From the NCBI GenBank assembly GCA_964457585.1, contig CAYWFU010000007.1, positions 12,583 through 76,582 on the forward strand: a stretch of DNA of 64,000 nt, read 5' to 3'. The notes under the pieces were generated by a model. That model did not search any database and was not told the DNA's origin. It saw nothing but the letters and a program-made list of their open reading frames with translations. Shown here in pieces: positions 16,456 through 25,873 of the stretch. The position numbers and the translations under genes are program-made. This DNA comes from CAYWFU01 sp964457585. Lineage in GTDB: Bacteria > JACRDZ01. The stretch's first letter is position 1, and the number at the start of each line of letters is the position of its first letter.

Positions 16456-17838
16456 ATGGTAGTAGAAAAGTATCAATTTAGTCTTGAACCAAAAAAAGTT
16501 CCACTAGTGGAAACAAAAAATCGTCGAATTAAAACAGCAATCCCTGCTCCGGGAACAAAAGAGCTTATGGAGCGAATTGCAGCTGTTGAAAGTTCCAATG
16601 CAATGGATCAGCTTCCTGTAATATGGGATAGAGCTTTAGGCCATCAGATTTTCGATCCATGGGGAAATTGTTGGATAGATTTTACATCAACTATATTTGT
16701 GACAAATGTCGGGCATGCGCATCCATACATGAAAGAATCGATAAAAAAACAAATGGATAATCTGATGCATTCATATAGTTATCCAACTGAAATTCGTGCT
16801 CGTTATGTTGAAAAATTAATTGCATTTACCCCTAGCAATCTTAAGAAAGCTTCTCTTTTTTCAACAGGGACAGAAGCGGTTGAAAGAGCAGTTAAGATTG
16901 CGCGGCTTTATGGCTTAAAATCTAATCCTGCACGAAAACTTATTGTTGGATGGGATGGAAATTTTCATGGTAAAACCATGGGATCTCAAATGGTTGGCGG
17001 ACAGCATGCTGATAAATATTGGATAGGTTATCTTGATCCAAATATGACACATCTTCCATTTCCATTTCCATGGGTTATGGAAAAATCAGGATTAACAGGT
17101 GAGGAGAAGTTCAAACAGGATATTAATTCATTAAAAGAAAAAGGTATTAATTTAAAAGATATAACTGCTTTTATTGTTGAAACATTTCAAGGTTGGGGTG
17201 CAGTTTTTTATCCTAAAGATTATATCCAAGCAATGAGATGCTGGGCAGATGAAAATGATGTATTATTAATATTTGATGAGATTCAAGCTGGCTTTGGTCG
17301 TACAGGACGCTTGTTTGCTTATGAACATTATGATGTGAATGCAGATGTTGTAATTTGTGGTAAAGGAATTTCAGGAAGTATTCCTCTTTCTGCTGTAATT
17401 GGCAGAGCTGATGTAATTGATCTTGATCCTGCGTATACAAGTACTCATGGCGGGCATCCTCTTGCATGTACAGCCGGACTTGCTAATATAGAAATTTTTG
17501 AAAAAGAAAATCTTATAAGTGAGTCAAAGCGAAAAGAAGGAATATTTCTTTTTGAATTAAATCGATGGAAAGAACATTTCCCAAAAAGAATAGGCAGAAT
17601 TTTAGGTAAAGGAATGATTTGGGGCGTTTACATTACAACTCCTGGAGGAAAAGACGAACTCGATACTGTTTTTTGTGATAAAATTATTGAGCGCGCTTTG
17701 CAGAAAGGCGTGTTCAACATCAGAACAGGCAAGGGAACCATCAAAATAGGTCCGCCTTTAAACATTCCGGATGATGCATTGATTGAAGGTTTACGAGTGA
17801 TAGAAGAGAGTATATCCGAACTTATAAAAAATAACTAA
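16456..17838 (+). CDS. Class III aminotransferase (acetylornithine/4-aminobutyrate type)
   Basis: This 460-residue PLP enzyme of fold type I has GHQIFDPWGNCWIDFTS, FSTGTEAVERAVKIAR, FHGKTMG, VETFQGWGAVFYP, LLIFDEIQAGFGRTG (Asp274), Schiff-base Lys303 in CGKGISGSIPLS, and THGGHPLACTAG. It is a full-length, apparently intact aminotransferase acting on an omega-amino or keto-sugar substrate. It stands between a methyltransferase and a long intergenic palindrome, so it may close an operon. It could supply an amino sugar or an amino-acid decoration; the sequence does not choose. AAGGAG precedes the ATG. Confidence 0.85.
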   Translation: MVVEKYQFSLEPKKVPLVETKNRRIKTAIPAPGTKELMERIAAVESSNAMDQLPVIWDRALGHQIFDPWGNCWIDFTSTIFVTNVGHAHPYMKESIKKQMDNLMHSYSYPTEIRARYVEKLIAFTPSNLKKASLFSTGTEAVERAVKIARLYGLKSNPARKLIVGWDGNFHGKTMGSQMVGGQHADKYWIGYLDPNMTHLPFPFPWVMEKSGLTGEEKFKQDINSLKEKGINLKDITAFIVETFQGWGAVFYPKDYIQAMRCWADENDVLLIFDEIQAGFGRTGRLFAYEHYDVNADVVICGKGISGSIPLSAVIGRADVIDLDPAYTSTHGGHPLACTAGLANIEIFEKENLISESKRKEGIFLFELNRWKEHFPKRIGRILGKGMIWGVYITTPGGKDELDTVFCDKIIERALQKGVFNIRTGKGTIKIGPPLNIPDDALIEGLRVIEESISELIKNN

Positions 17839-18298
17839 TTTTGTATACTATTTTCAGCAAAATACTTACGAAATTATTATAATTATATTTTATATTTAGT
17901 ACTACAGCGCTATAGTGAGATAGTGCGACAGAGCGACCAATGGCATTGACACTAAATCTATTATTAAATTGAGCATTGAGCATTGACAATTGAGCATTGA
18001 GCATTAAATCATCCTTTTGCCTATTGTTTTTATGCTGTTATTAATAATTTTACATAATTTATTACATTCTTTCATAGTATAATCTATGGAATTATTTTAG
18101 CCCTTAATGCTCAATTGTCAATGCTCAATGCTCAATCGTCAATTTAGTGTCAATGCCATTGACAGAGCGACAGCCTGCAGTATGAGATGACTAGAACTGA
18201 CAATAGACACAGGCTAACTTGCATAAAACTGTCGTACTATCGCACTGTAGCGCTGTAGTATTAGTATTCACATATTAATAATTAAGGAGAATATAGTA
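17839..18298. repeat. Intergenic mosaic palindrome with GCTCAAT heptamers
   Basis: This 460-base gene-free stretch is dominated by a mosaic inverted repeat. Outer arms 17901-17929 and 18231-18259 match at 26 of 29 positions. Middle arms 17938-17957 and 18142-18161 are a perfect 20-bp match. Inner arms 17968-18007 and 18104-18136 are identical except that the left has exactly one extra heptamer GCTCAAT (read on the minus strand). The loop between inner arms is about 96 bases. The word GACAGAGCGAC occurs at 17927 and 18161 as a direct repeat. No gene, tRNA or clear promoter is visible; a ribosome site for the next gene is at 18284-18290. Confidence 0.85.
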
Positions 18299-19687
18299 AT
18301 GAGAATTCTTTTAATAGCTTATGATAATGATTCACATATTTCGGTTTTTCCTCTCGGTTTGGCATATATAGCAGCTGTTTGTAGAAATGCAGGTCATGAT
18401 GTGGTGATTTACAATCAAGATATTCATCACTGGTCTGAATCACATTTATTGGAGTTTTTGAATAAAAATAAGTTCAATGTAGTTGGGTTGGGTGTTGTAG
18501 GTGGTTATTATCAATATAGAAAATTGCTAAAAATATCAGGAGCAATTAATAAAGCAAAGAATAAACCTTTTTACATTATTGGTGGACATTGTCCCTCTCC
18601 CGATCCGGAATACTTTTTGAAAAAGACACAAGCAGATGTTGTAGTAATTGGAGAAGGTGAAAATACGATACTGGACTTGTTAAAAGTGTTAGAAGAGAAA
18701 AAAGATATATCATCTGTTGATGGAATTGCGTTTATGAAGGATGGAAGATGTTTTCAAACACCTAGACGTGCACTAATACAAGATATAGATAATATTCCCC
18801 ACCCTGCATGGGATTTATTTCCAATGGAGCACTATGTTTTATTGCGAGAAGCAAATGCCAAAAAAACCGAACGTAGTATGCATGTCTTATCAGGCAGAGG
18901 ATGTATTTTTAAATGCAATTTTTGTTATAGAATGGATGAAGGTTACAGAGCAAGGTCTTCCGACGCTATAATAGAAGAAATAAGGAAATTACAAAAAGAA
19001 TATTCTATTTCATATATCGACTTCCTAGATGAACTTTTTATGGTTTCAGAAAAAAGGACAATCGAATTATGTGAGAGCTTTATTAAATCAAAGATTAAAT
19101 TTAATTGGTTTTGTAGTGGGAGATTAAATTTTGCCAAGACAGATGTTCTTAAACTTATGAAAGATGCAGGATGTGTGTTTATTAATTATGGAATTGAGTC
19201 ATTAGATGAAAATGCTCTACGTGTTATGAATAAAGCTCTTACTGTTAAACAAATTATTACGGGTATTGAAAATACATTATCAGTTGGAATAAGCCCGGGT
19301 TTAAATATTATATGGGGAAATATTGGAGAAACAATTGAATCATTAAAGATGGGAGTTGATTTTTTATTAAAATATGATGACCATGCACAAATGAGAACAA
19401 TCAGGCCTGTAACACCATATCCAGGATCTCCGCTTTATTATTATGCTATTGAAAAGGGTCTATTGAAAGACTGTAAAGATTTTTATGAAAATAAGCATAT
19501 TAATTCTGATTTATTAGCAGTTAATTTTACCAATTTGACTGATGACGAATTCCATAAGGCATTATTTGAAGCAAATAAAATACTTATAAATAAGTACTAT
19601 GATTCTCAAAACAAAAAAGTAATCGAAAATGCATGTAAGCTATATTTTGATAAGGATGTCTCATTCAGAGGGTTTAGACAGACTTGA
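18299..19687 (+). CDS. B12-binding-domain radical SAM protein
   Basis: This 462-residue protein has an N-terminal cobalamin-binding-type Rossmann domain (about 1-150: FPLGLAYIAAVCRNAGHDV, VVGLGVVGGYY, YIIGGHCPSPDPEYFLK, VVVIGEGENTILDLL). A radical SAM domain follows with CIFKCNFC (C202, C206, C209) and the later GIESLDENALRVMNK and GSPLYYYAIEKG segments. Proteins of this class do methylations and other difficult radical reactions. It is the first of four of this type in the locus. The start follows AAGGAGA by eight bases. Confidence 0.85.
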   Translation: MRILLIAYDNDSHISVFPLGLAYIAAVCRNAGHDVVIYNQDIHHWSESHLLEFLNKNKFNVVGLGVVGGYYQYRKLLKISGAINKAKNKPFYIIGGHCPSPDPEYFLKKTQADVVVIGEGENTILDLLKVLEEKKDISSVDGIAFMKDGRCFQTPRRALIQDIDNIPHPAWDLFPMEHYVLLREANAKKTERSMHVLSGRGCIFKCNFCYRMDEGYRARSSDAIIEEIRKLQKEYSISYIDFLDELFMVSEKRTIELCESFIKSKIKFNWFCSGRLNFAKTDVLKLMKDAGCVFINYGIESLDENALRVMNKALTVKQIITGIENTLSVGISPGLNIIWGNIGETIESLKMGVDFLLKYDDHAQMRTIRPVTPYPGSPLYYYAIEKGLLKDCKDFYENKHINSDLLAVNFTNLTDDEFHKALFEANKILINKYYDSQNKKVIENACKLYFDKDVSFRGFRQT

Positions 19688-19719
19688 ATTTAGGTATAGG
19701 AATTTGAAACGCTCGATAA

Positions 19720-19747
19720 GTAGAGACGCAAAATTTTGCGTCTCTAC
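19720..19747. repeat. 28-bp perfect palindrome, copy 1
   Basis: Each half is GTAGAGACGCAAAA and its exact complement follows with no loop. An identical 28-bp copy lies at 46646-46673. Here it is in the gap between a radical SAM gene and the next gene and is not followed by a T-run. Confidence 0.9.
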
Positions 19748-19757
19748 ATGAAATTTT

Positions 19758-19787
19758 TGTAGTTGCCTGATTTATCAGGCTTAATTT
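19758..19787 (+). repeat. TGTAGTTGC hairpin element, copy 1
   Basis: A 30-base element has a 6-bp stem GCCTGA/TCAGGC closed by a TTTA loop, flanked by TGTAGTT and TTAATTT. A relative at 61171-61200 has the same flanks and loop but stem GCTCGA/TCGAGC, so the two differing base pairs changed on both sides of the stem. Confidence 0.75.
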
Positions 19788-19821
19788 AATATTCGAATAT
19801 TTGTGAGAGGTAAATAGTAAG

Positions 19822-21033
19822 ATGGAAAAAAATATTATATTTTTTGTTATCCAATCACTTAATGATGATTATGCAAGGAAGTTTGGTTTTGATTTACTCA
19901 AAAAAAGAGGATTTGATATATATATTTTTAATCTCTTTAATTGGATTTTCAAAAATGCCCAGGAGAAATTTCCACAACACAATAAGCTGGAACCAATTAA
20001 CGACATCAAACAGGTAAAAATTTGTAATCAAGAAGAACTATATAATGCTTTGCGTAATATAAAAGGATGGAAAGTGGTATTTTTATCTACCCCAGTGACG
20101 CCAGTCCTACTTAAAACCTTACAAAAATTGGATATTCCTTATATAATATATCCTTCTTGGGGATGTGTGCATGGAGTCCAACAAAAGAGATTTTTATTGT
20201 TGAGGGTATATAATGCTATTTCAGAGTTGTTTACATCTCCTTTGAATAGAATGCTCGCATTTGTAATACATAAGAGAACAGAATATAGTATAAAAAAATA
20301 TCCTCCTACCTATACTATTACAATGTTTAAGAAAGATAATACAATAGATTTAGAAAGAACGAAAGTTATTCTTAATCATGCCTTTGATTACGATCGCTAT
20401 CTTCAAAATAAAGATAAGCCAAGACCAAAATATATTTTTGCAGGAGATTATATTTTATTATTACCTAATCATACTTGGCCTATTCATGATTATTTAGTAG
20501 TCAAAGGAATGATAGGTAAAAGTGCAGTAACCAAAGAAGAATATCAAATTTTGATTAATCATGCATTAGACAATATTGAGAAATTAACAGGGAAAAAAAT
20601 AATTATTGCAGGATATCCTAATGCGACTAAAGATGAAGATATATATGAAGGAAGACATTTTGTTCTTGGTGGAGATACGGAACAATTGGTCAAATATTCT
20701 TCCGGCGTCATGGGGCACCATACAAGCGCGTTTAATTTTGCCATAATACATAATAAACCAATACGCTTGATTAATTTTAGAATATTAAAAAATGATAAAC
20801 ATTTTGATAAATCGATGAAACTTTATGAGAATGTACTTAGAACTGAAAGCAAGTATGTTGATACTTTTGAAGATTGCCATAAGCTAGTGGAAGAGGGTAT
20901 GTTTGTCTATAATCGGGAATTATATAGTGAATATATGAGAAAATATGTTATTTCAGAAGATGTTGCTGCACTTCCGTTAAAGCTATACTGGGATAGAGTG
21001 GCTGATGCGCTTGATGCTGATATAGAGGCATAA
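19822..21033 (+). CDS. Surface-polysaccharide biosynthesis protein of unknown reaction
   Basis: This 403-residue soluble protein was not recognised with confidence. Its C-terminal half has GB-like features: KIIIAGYPNATKDEDIY followed by VKYSSGVMGHHTSAFNFAIIHNKPIRLINF, the pattern by which GT-B glycosyltransferases and glycerophosphotransferases hold a nucleotide (a Gly-His-Ser/Thr turn, then a conserved KP). The N-terminal half has an alternating beta/alpha pattern (VVFLSTPVTPVLLKTLQKL). It lies between two B12-type radical SAM genes in the polysaccharide locus. A glycosyltransferase role is a guess from fold-like features only. GAGAGG precedes the ATG. Confidence 0.55.
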   Translation: MEKNIIFFVIQSLNDDYARKFGFDLLKKRGFDIYIFNLFNWIFKNAQEKFPQHNKLEPINDIKQVKICNQEELYNALRNIKGWKVVFLSTPVTPVLLKTLQKLDIPYIIYPSWGCVHGVQQKRFLLLRVYNAISELFTSPLNRMLAFVIHKRTEYSIKKYPPTYTITMFKKDNTIDLERTKVILNHAFDYDRYLQNKDKPRPKYIFAGDYILLLPNHTWPIHDYLVVKGMIGKSAVTKEEYQILINHALDNIEKLTGKKIIIAGYPNATKDEDIYEGRHFVLGGDTEQLVKYSSGVMGHHTSAFNFAIIHNKPIRLINFRILKNDKHFDKSMKLYENVLRTESKYVDTFEDCHKLVEEGMFVYNRELYSEYMRKYVISEDVAALPLKLYWDRVADALDADIEA

Positions 21034-21043
21034 GGAGACAAGT

Positions 21044-22858
21044 ATGTCAGATATCGTATTTATACAATTACCCCTTTGGGGGATTGGTGTCCCGCCTCTC
21101 GGCACAGCTTTGCTGAAAAGTTATTTAAAACAGCATGGTGTGACATCTACAATATTCGATGTGAATATTCATGCTTATTCTATAAGAGGTGAAAGATTTG
21201 AAGATTATTGGGATGTGAAAAATGGGTGGAATCATGTAAGCAGCGAAGAGAAAATGGTTGAATTTTACAATAAATATAGAGCCCTATTTTCATTTTATAT
21301 AGATAAAATTGAAAAAATTAATCCACGTATTGTTGGGCTGACTATTTATTACTCTAATATGATACTTTCAAAAATATTTATCGAAGAGCTTAAAAGTAAA
21401 TGTCCATTAATTAAAATTATTTTAGGCGGACCACATGCCACGGAGTTTAGTAAAGATGAACTTCTTTCATCTCCGTCAGTTGATGCTGTCAGCTTAGGTG
21501 AAGGCGAAAAAGCAATACTTGCATATTATAATGAAGTTCTTAACGAAAAGAACGAAAGCTTACCGGGCATTGCATACAAAAAAAATAATTCTGTAATCGA
21601 AGCAAAACCCATAGAATATATTAAAAATTTAGATGATCTTCCATTCCCTGATTTTGATGATTTTAATTTGTCTTTATATTTCACAGGGAGATATGTTTAT
21701 CTACCGAGTTATATTTCAAGAGGCTGTATTAATAAATGTATTTATTGTACAGAAAGAAGCTTCATGAAGCAGTTTCGTTTTAGATCTGCTAAAAGAGTTG
21801 TTGATGAATTTGAATATTTTTTAAAGAAATATCCGGCAGTAAAAGGAATTCGAATGTGCGATAGCATAACAAACGCAAGCATTCCAATGCTTAATGAATT
21901 TTGTGATCTGATGATAGAAAAAAAGATACCTTTGAGCTGGAGTATGGAAAATGCCGCAATTCGAAAAGAAATGCGCACACCTCTTTATAAGAAACTTAAA
22001 AAAGCGGATTGTACATTAATAGGTTATGGAATGGAAACACCTTCTGAAAAATTGTTGAAAAACATTGGGAAAACACTTGCGCAAGGTGTTGATATAGAAA
22101 AAGTATTAAAAGAAGGAAAAAAATCAGGAATACATATTAGTGTGAATATTATGTTCGGCCTTCCGGGTGAAACAGATGAAGATTTTGAAAATCTCCTAAA
22201 TTTTCTTAAAAAAAATAGAAAGTCTTTAAGTATGGTAAATCCTTCACTTAATCTTTGTGCCTTTTTTCCGGGATCATTAGGTTATAGTACTCCGGAAAAA
22301 TATGAAGTTGATATGACTCATGGACCGGATTTTTGGAAGACTATTGATAATAAAAATAATTTCCCTATTAGAATGAATAGATTTGAAAAATTTATTCTAG
22401 AAGCAAAAAAAAATAAACTGGATAATTTTTTGAATGCTACGGAAATTCCAAATAAAAATCAGCGGCTATTTGAATATTATTGCGCAGTGGAAGATAAGGA
22501 AAACGCATTAAAATATTATAATTTGATATCTGAAAAGGATTTAACCGGCGAGTACACAAAACTTTATAATAAACTTAACGGAGATAATAGTTCTAATGAT
22601 TTGACATATGTTGTTTCAAATTTTATTCAATCTCTTAATAGTAAAGAAAGAGATGTTGCAATTAGACAATCCTTAAGCTGGCTTATAAGTGAGTATGAGA
22701 AGAAAGGTATATTTTTAGAAAATACATGGTCAAAAGATATTCATCCAATTAAAGCACGTATAAGGGATTTGATTCATAGAGCAATAGGAATTCATTATAT
22801 TGAAAAAAGAATTAACGGCGTTCTTGAGATTTTAAAAATTGCAAACAGACAAGAATGA
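21044..22858 (+). CDS. B12-binding-domain radical SAM protein with C-terminal extension
   Basis: This 604-residue protein begins with a cobalamin-binding-type domain (GVPPLGTALLKSYLKQHGV, IFDVNIHAY, IILGGPHATEFSKDE, VSLGEGEKAIL). The radical SAM core has CINKCIYC (C228, C232, C235), GYGMETPSEKLLKNIGK and IMFGLPGETDEDFENLL. About 170 extra residues follow the core, with no recognised domain and a helical, charged look. AAGGAGA precedes the ATG; the stop overlaps the next gene by four bases (ATGA), coupling it to a glycosyltransferase. Confidence 0.85.
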   Translation: MSDIVFIQLPLWGIGVPPLGTALLKSYLKQHGVTSTIFDVNIHAYSIRGERFEDYWDVKNGWNHVSSEEKMVEFYNKYRALFSFYIDKIEKINPRIVGLTIYYSNMILSKIFIEELKSKCPLIKIILGGPHATEFSKDELLSSPSVDAVSLGEGEKAILAYYNEVLNEKNESLPGIAYKKNNSVIEAKPIEYIKNLDDLPFPDFDDFNLSLYFTGRYVYLPSYISRGCINKCIYCTERSFMKQFRFRSAKRVVDEFEYFLKKYPAVKGIRMCDSITNASIPMLNEFCDLMIEKKIPLSWSMENAAIRKEMRTPLYKKLKKADCTLIGYGMETPSEKLLKNIGKTLAQGVDIEKVLKEGKKSGIHISVNIMFGLPGETDEDFENLLNFLKKNRKSLSMVNPSLNLCAFFPGSLGYSTPEKYEVDMTHGPDFWKTIDNKNNFPIRMNRFEKFILEAKKNKLDNFLNATEIPNKNQRLFEYYCAVEDKENALKYYNLISEKDLTGEYTKLYNKLNGDNSSNDLTYVVSNFIQSLNSKERDVAIRQSLSWLISEYEKKGIFLENTWSKDIHPIKARIRDLIHRAIGIHYIEKRINGVLEILKIANRQE

Positions 22859-24096
22859 ATAAATTAAAAAAAATACTTATCTATACAGATGTTCCGTATT
22901 TTGCAGGATGTGAAAATGTTTTAGAGAATATTGTTTCATATACAAAAATAAATACTGAATTTGAAATTGTTTTTTGTTATAGAAGAAGTCATCAATACAC
23001 TTATGATTTAAAAAATAGATCAATAAATGTTCCTATATTTCCTGTCTTTGTACTTTCAAACGATCCGATTTTTTCTTTTTTAAAAAATATATTCGGAACA
23101 GGTTTATTATATCGTCTTGCCAAATTGCCTTTTTCTATAATAGAAAGAAGCTTTGTACTTTCCATAGTAAATTTTTTTATTCTATATAGACTTGTCTGCA
23201 AACATGCACCGGATATTGTACATATTAATAATGGCGGATACCCGGGTGCGGCAACATGCAGAGTTATGGCTTTATCTGCAAAAAAGGCGGGTATTAAAAA
23301 AATAATATTTACTGTAAACAATATTGCCTGTCCACAAACAGGAATAATTGATAAACTTTTAGATAAAGCTATAGATGCACGAGTTAACTATTTTACAACT
23401 GCATCGCATGCAGCGTCTAATCAACTTACAATATCTAGAGGTTTTTATAATGATAAATTAAAAGTTATAGCAAATACAATTTTATTTGATGGGGAAAAGT
23501 TGAAATTTACACCCAGGCTAAGAAAAGAATTTAGTATTCCCAAAGATGTAAAGATTATAGGATCTGTTGGCTTATTAACAAAAAGAAAAGGCTATCATGT
23601 TCTGATTGAAGCGGCTAAACAAATTGTAACTTATTCAAATTGGTGCATATTCATTTTTGGAGAAGGAGAAGAACGTGAAATTCTCAATGAAATGATAAAA
23701 AAAAATAATTTATCAGATAGAATTTTTTTACCGGGATTTCGTTCTAATATTATGGATTATGTATTGGATTTTGATGTATTTGTGCTTCCTTCAACAAATA
23801 ATGAAGATTTACCGAATGTTATTAATGAAGCTATGCTACTGGGAAAGCCTGTAATTGGAACCATGGTTGCTGGTATTCCTGAACAAATTGACGATGGTGT
23901 AACAGGTTACCTTGTAAAGCCCCAAGACGAGAAAGAATTAAGTGAAGCATTAGCAAAAGTTACACAAATGAGTTATAATCAACTTGAAAACATGGGGAAA
24001 TCAAGTAAAAATAAATATTTGAATCAATTTTCATATTGTAAATCAATGGATAAATATTATACCTTATATAAGAGTTTAGCTTTAATTGTACAATAA
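22855..24096 (+). CDS. GT4-family glycosyltransferase
   Basis: This 413-residue GT-B glycosyltransferase has an N-terminal acceptor domain and a nucleotide-sugar domain: IIGSVGLLTKRKGYHVLIEA, IFGEGEEREIL, IFLPGFRSNI, and the family-4 motif NNEDLPNVINEAMLLGKPVIGT with its two conserved glutamates, then AGIPEQI. It transfers a sugar from a nucleotide donor to the growing lipid-linked chain at the cytoplasmic face of the inner membrane. It is translationally coupled to the upstream radical SAM gene by an ATGA overlap. Confidence 0.87.
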   Translation: MNKLKKILIYTDVPYFAGCENVLENIVSYTKINTEFEIVFCYRRSHQYTYDLKNRSINVPIFPVFVLSNDPIFSFLKNIFGTGLLYRLAKLPFSIIERSFVLSIVNFFILYRLVCKHAPDIVHINNGGYPGAATCRVMALSAKKAGIKKIIFTVNNIACPQTGIIDKLLDKAIDARVNYFTTASHAASNQLTISRGFYNDKLKVIANTILFDGEKLKFTPRLRKEFSIPKDVKIIGSVGLLTKRKGYHVLIEAAKQIVTYSNWCIFIFGEGEEREILNEMIKKNNLSDRIFLPGFRSNIMDYVLDFDVFVLPSTNNEDLPNVINEAMLLGKPVIGTMVAGIPEQIDDGVTGYLVKPQDEKELSEALAKVTQMSYNQLENMGKSSKNKYLNQFSYCKSMDKYYTLYKSLALIVQ

Positions 24097-24122
24097 CAAT
24101 TTTTTTGAAATTTGGAGGTTAA

Positions 24123-25052
24123 ATGAAAGTTTTAATTACAGGTGGATTTGGTTATATAGGGTCCTGGCTTAGCAATTATTTTTGTAAAAATGGATATGAT
24201 GTACATATTCTTTCAAATTCGAATGATAGATTTTTAAAAGGTGTAAATTATAATTTTATTAAAGCAGATGTATCTAATATAAATGAATTAAAATCTAAAG
24301 TTAAAGAAAATTATGATTATTGTATTCATCTGGCAAGTAATAATGATTATTTTATAGAAGGTTATGCGGAAAAAGCACTTCATATTAATGCTCTTGGAAC
24401 CAGAAATATATTAGAAACAATTGTTAATAAAAATATTAAAAAATTTATCTATTTTTCCACATCTCATGTTTATGGAGCTGCAAAAGAAATGGTTGACGAA
24501 TCTTTTCTGCCAAATCCTCTAAATGATTATGCTTGCACACAATTATTTGGGGAGTACTATGTAAGACAATTTGGTATAATAAATCAATTACCTTATACAA
24601 TTGTGCGTCCTACAAATGGGTATGGTGCCCCAAAATTTTTAAATACAACGAAATGGTATCTTGTATTTAATTCTTTGGTTAGATCAGCTTATGAAAATAA
24701 AGAAATAATATTAAATTCAGATGGACAGGCAATGAGAGATTTTATTTGGATTGGAGATATTTGTAAAATTATTGAATCCATTTTGATTACTAAAGAGACA
24801 GTCAATGAAATAATAAATTTATCATCAGGAAAAATGTATAAAATTATTGAAATAGCTGAAATAGTAAAAAAAGTTTATGAAAGCAGATATAAACGTTCTA
24901 TATCTATAAAAATTAATCCTAATAATAATCCCAAATTTTATTCACTTAAAATAAGTAATCAAAAATTGTGTAAACTGATTAATTTTCATCCAAATGAGAA
25001 ATTTTTAGAGGAAGCTGATAGTATTTTTTCTTTGCTTGAGGGAGGACGTTAA
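24123..25052 (+). CDS. NAD-dependent epimerase/dehydratase with altered active site
   Basis: This 309-residue extended SDR has the NAD motif TGGFGYIG (residues 6-13), HLASNNDYF, the STSHVYG Ser/Thr strand and a C-terminal substrate domain with RDFIWIGDICKIIES. The active-site Tyr136 is in NDYACTQLFGEYY, but the lysine expected four residues later in YxxxK is Gln140; the codon is CAA. The rest of the fold looks intact. Either it uses a different proton relay, has lost catalysis, or its reaction is unusual. GGAGG precedes the ATG. Confidence 0.8.
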   Translation: MKVLITGGFGYIGSWLSNYFCKNGYDVHILSNSNDRFLKGVNYNFIKADVSNINELKSKVKENYDYCIHLASNNDYFIEGYAEKALHINALGTRNILETIVNKNIKKFIYFSTSHVYGAAKEMVDESFLPNPLNDYACTQLFGEYYVRQFGIINQLPYTIVRPTNGYGAPKFLNTTKWYLVFNSLVRSAYENKEIILNSDGQAMRDFIWIGDICKIIESILITKETVNEIINLSSGKMYKIIEIAEIVKKVYESRYKRSISIKINPNNNPKFYSLKISNQKLCKLINFHPNEKFLEEADSIFSLLEGGR

Positions 25053-25057
25053 TAATT

Positions 25058-25861
25058 GTGCAACCACTCGTTTCTATTGTTACTCCTATGTTTAATGCTG
25101 AAGCTTATGTTTCACAGACAATTGAATCTGTTTTGTCTCAAACTTATTCAAATTGGGAAATGATAATTGTTGATAATTATTCAACAGATAAAAGCAAAGA
25201 AATTGTCCATGAATATTGTAAAAAAGATAATAGAATAAAGCTTGTCAAGTTAGATTATAATTCAGGTGGTCCGGCCAGACCTCGTAATGTAGGAATAAAA
25301 AATAGCAAAGGTGATTTTATTGCTTATTTAGATGCAGATGATTTATGGCAAAAAGATAAATTGGAAAAGCAGTTAAATTTTTTTCAAAATAATCCTGATG
25401 TTTATTTATGTTATTCGACTTATCAATTGATAAATGAAAATAGTACAAAATTAGATGTAATGCTTGAAAAGCGTAAAAAATCTAATGGTTGCACTTTTGA
25501 ATCACTTTTTCTTTCTTTTAATTTTATACCAAGCGCCTCTGTAATGATAAAAATATATGATAAAGAAGTAATATTTTTTGATGAGAATCCAAAACTGGTT
25601 GCAGCAGAAGATTTTGATTTATGGTTAAGAATAGCTAAAAGTAAAAAAATAGGTTTTATTGATGAACCATTGTTGTTATACCGAATACATGAAAATAACA
25701 CTTCCGGAAATGTAAGCTACCGCATTTCAAGAAATTGGAATTTAATACAAAAATGGAAAATAGAAGTTAATAATATATTACTTGTTAAAAAATATTTTTT
25801 ATTTTTTATTTACGTAATATTTTCTTTTTATCGAGCTGCTATTCGAGAATTTAACAAATAA
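25058..25861 (+). CDS. GT2-family glycosyltransferase
   Basis: This 267-residue GT-A glycosyltransferase has PLVSIVTPMFNAEAYVSQTI, SVLSQTYSNWEMIIVDN, GPARPRNVGI and the metal-binding YLDADDLW, then AAEDFDLWLRIA with the usual catalytic acidic residue. The start is GTG, supported by a GGGAGGA site about 11 bases upstream. It adds a sugar to the polysaccharide repeat unit. A hydrophobic C-terminal segment (YFLFFIYVIFSFY) may touch the membrane. Confidence 0.88.
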   Translation: MQPLVSIVTPMFNAEAYVSQTIESVLSQTYSNWEMIIVDNYSTDKSKEIVHEYCKKDNRIKLVKLDYNSGGPARPRNVGIKNSKGDFIAYLDADDLWQKDKLEKQLNFFQNNPDVYLCYSTYQLINENSTKLDVMLEKRKKSNGCTFESLFLSFNFIPSASVMIKIYDKEVIFFDENPKLVAAEDFDLWLRIAKSKKIGFIDEPLLLYRIHENNTSGNVSYRISRNWNLIQKWKIEVNNILLVKKYFLFFIYVIFSFYRAAIREFNK

Positions 25862-25873
25862 TAGGAGGGTAAT

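Noticed and set aside
17968..18136. CRISPR-like array in the GCTCAAT heptamer region
   Set aside because: Units are only seven bases, with no spacers, and are arranged as an inverted repeat.
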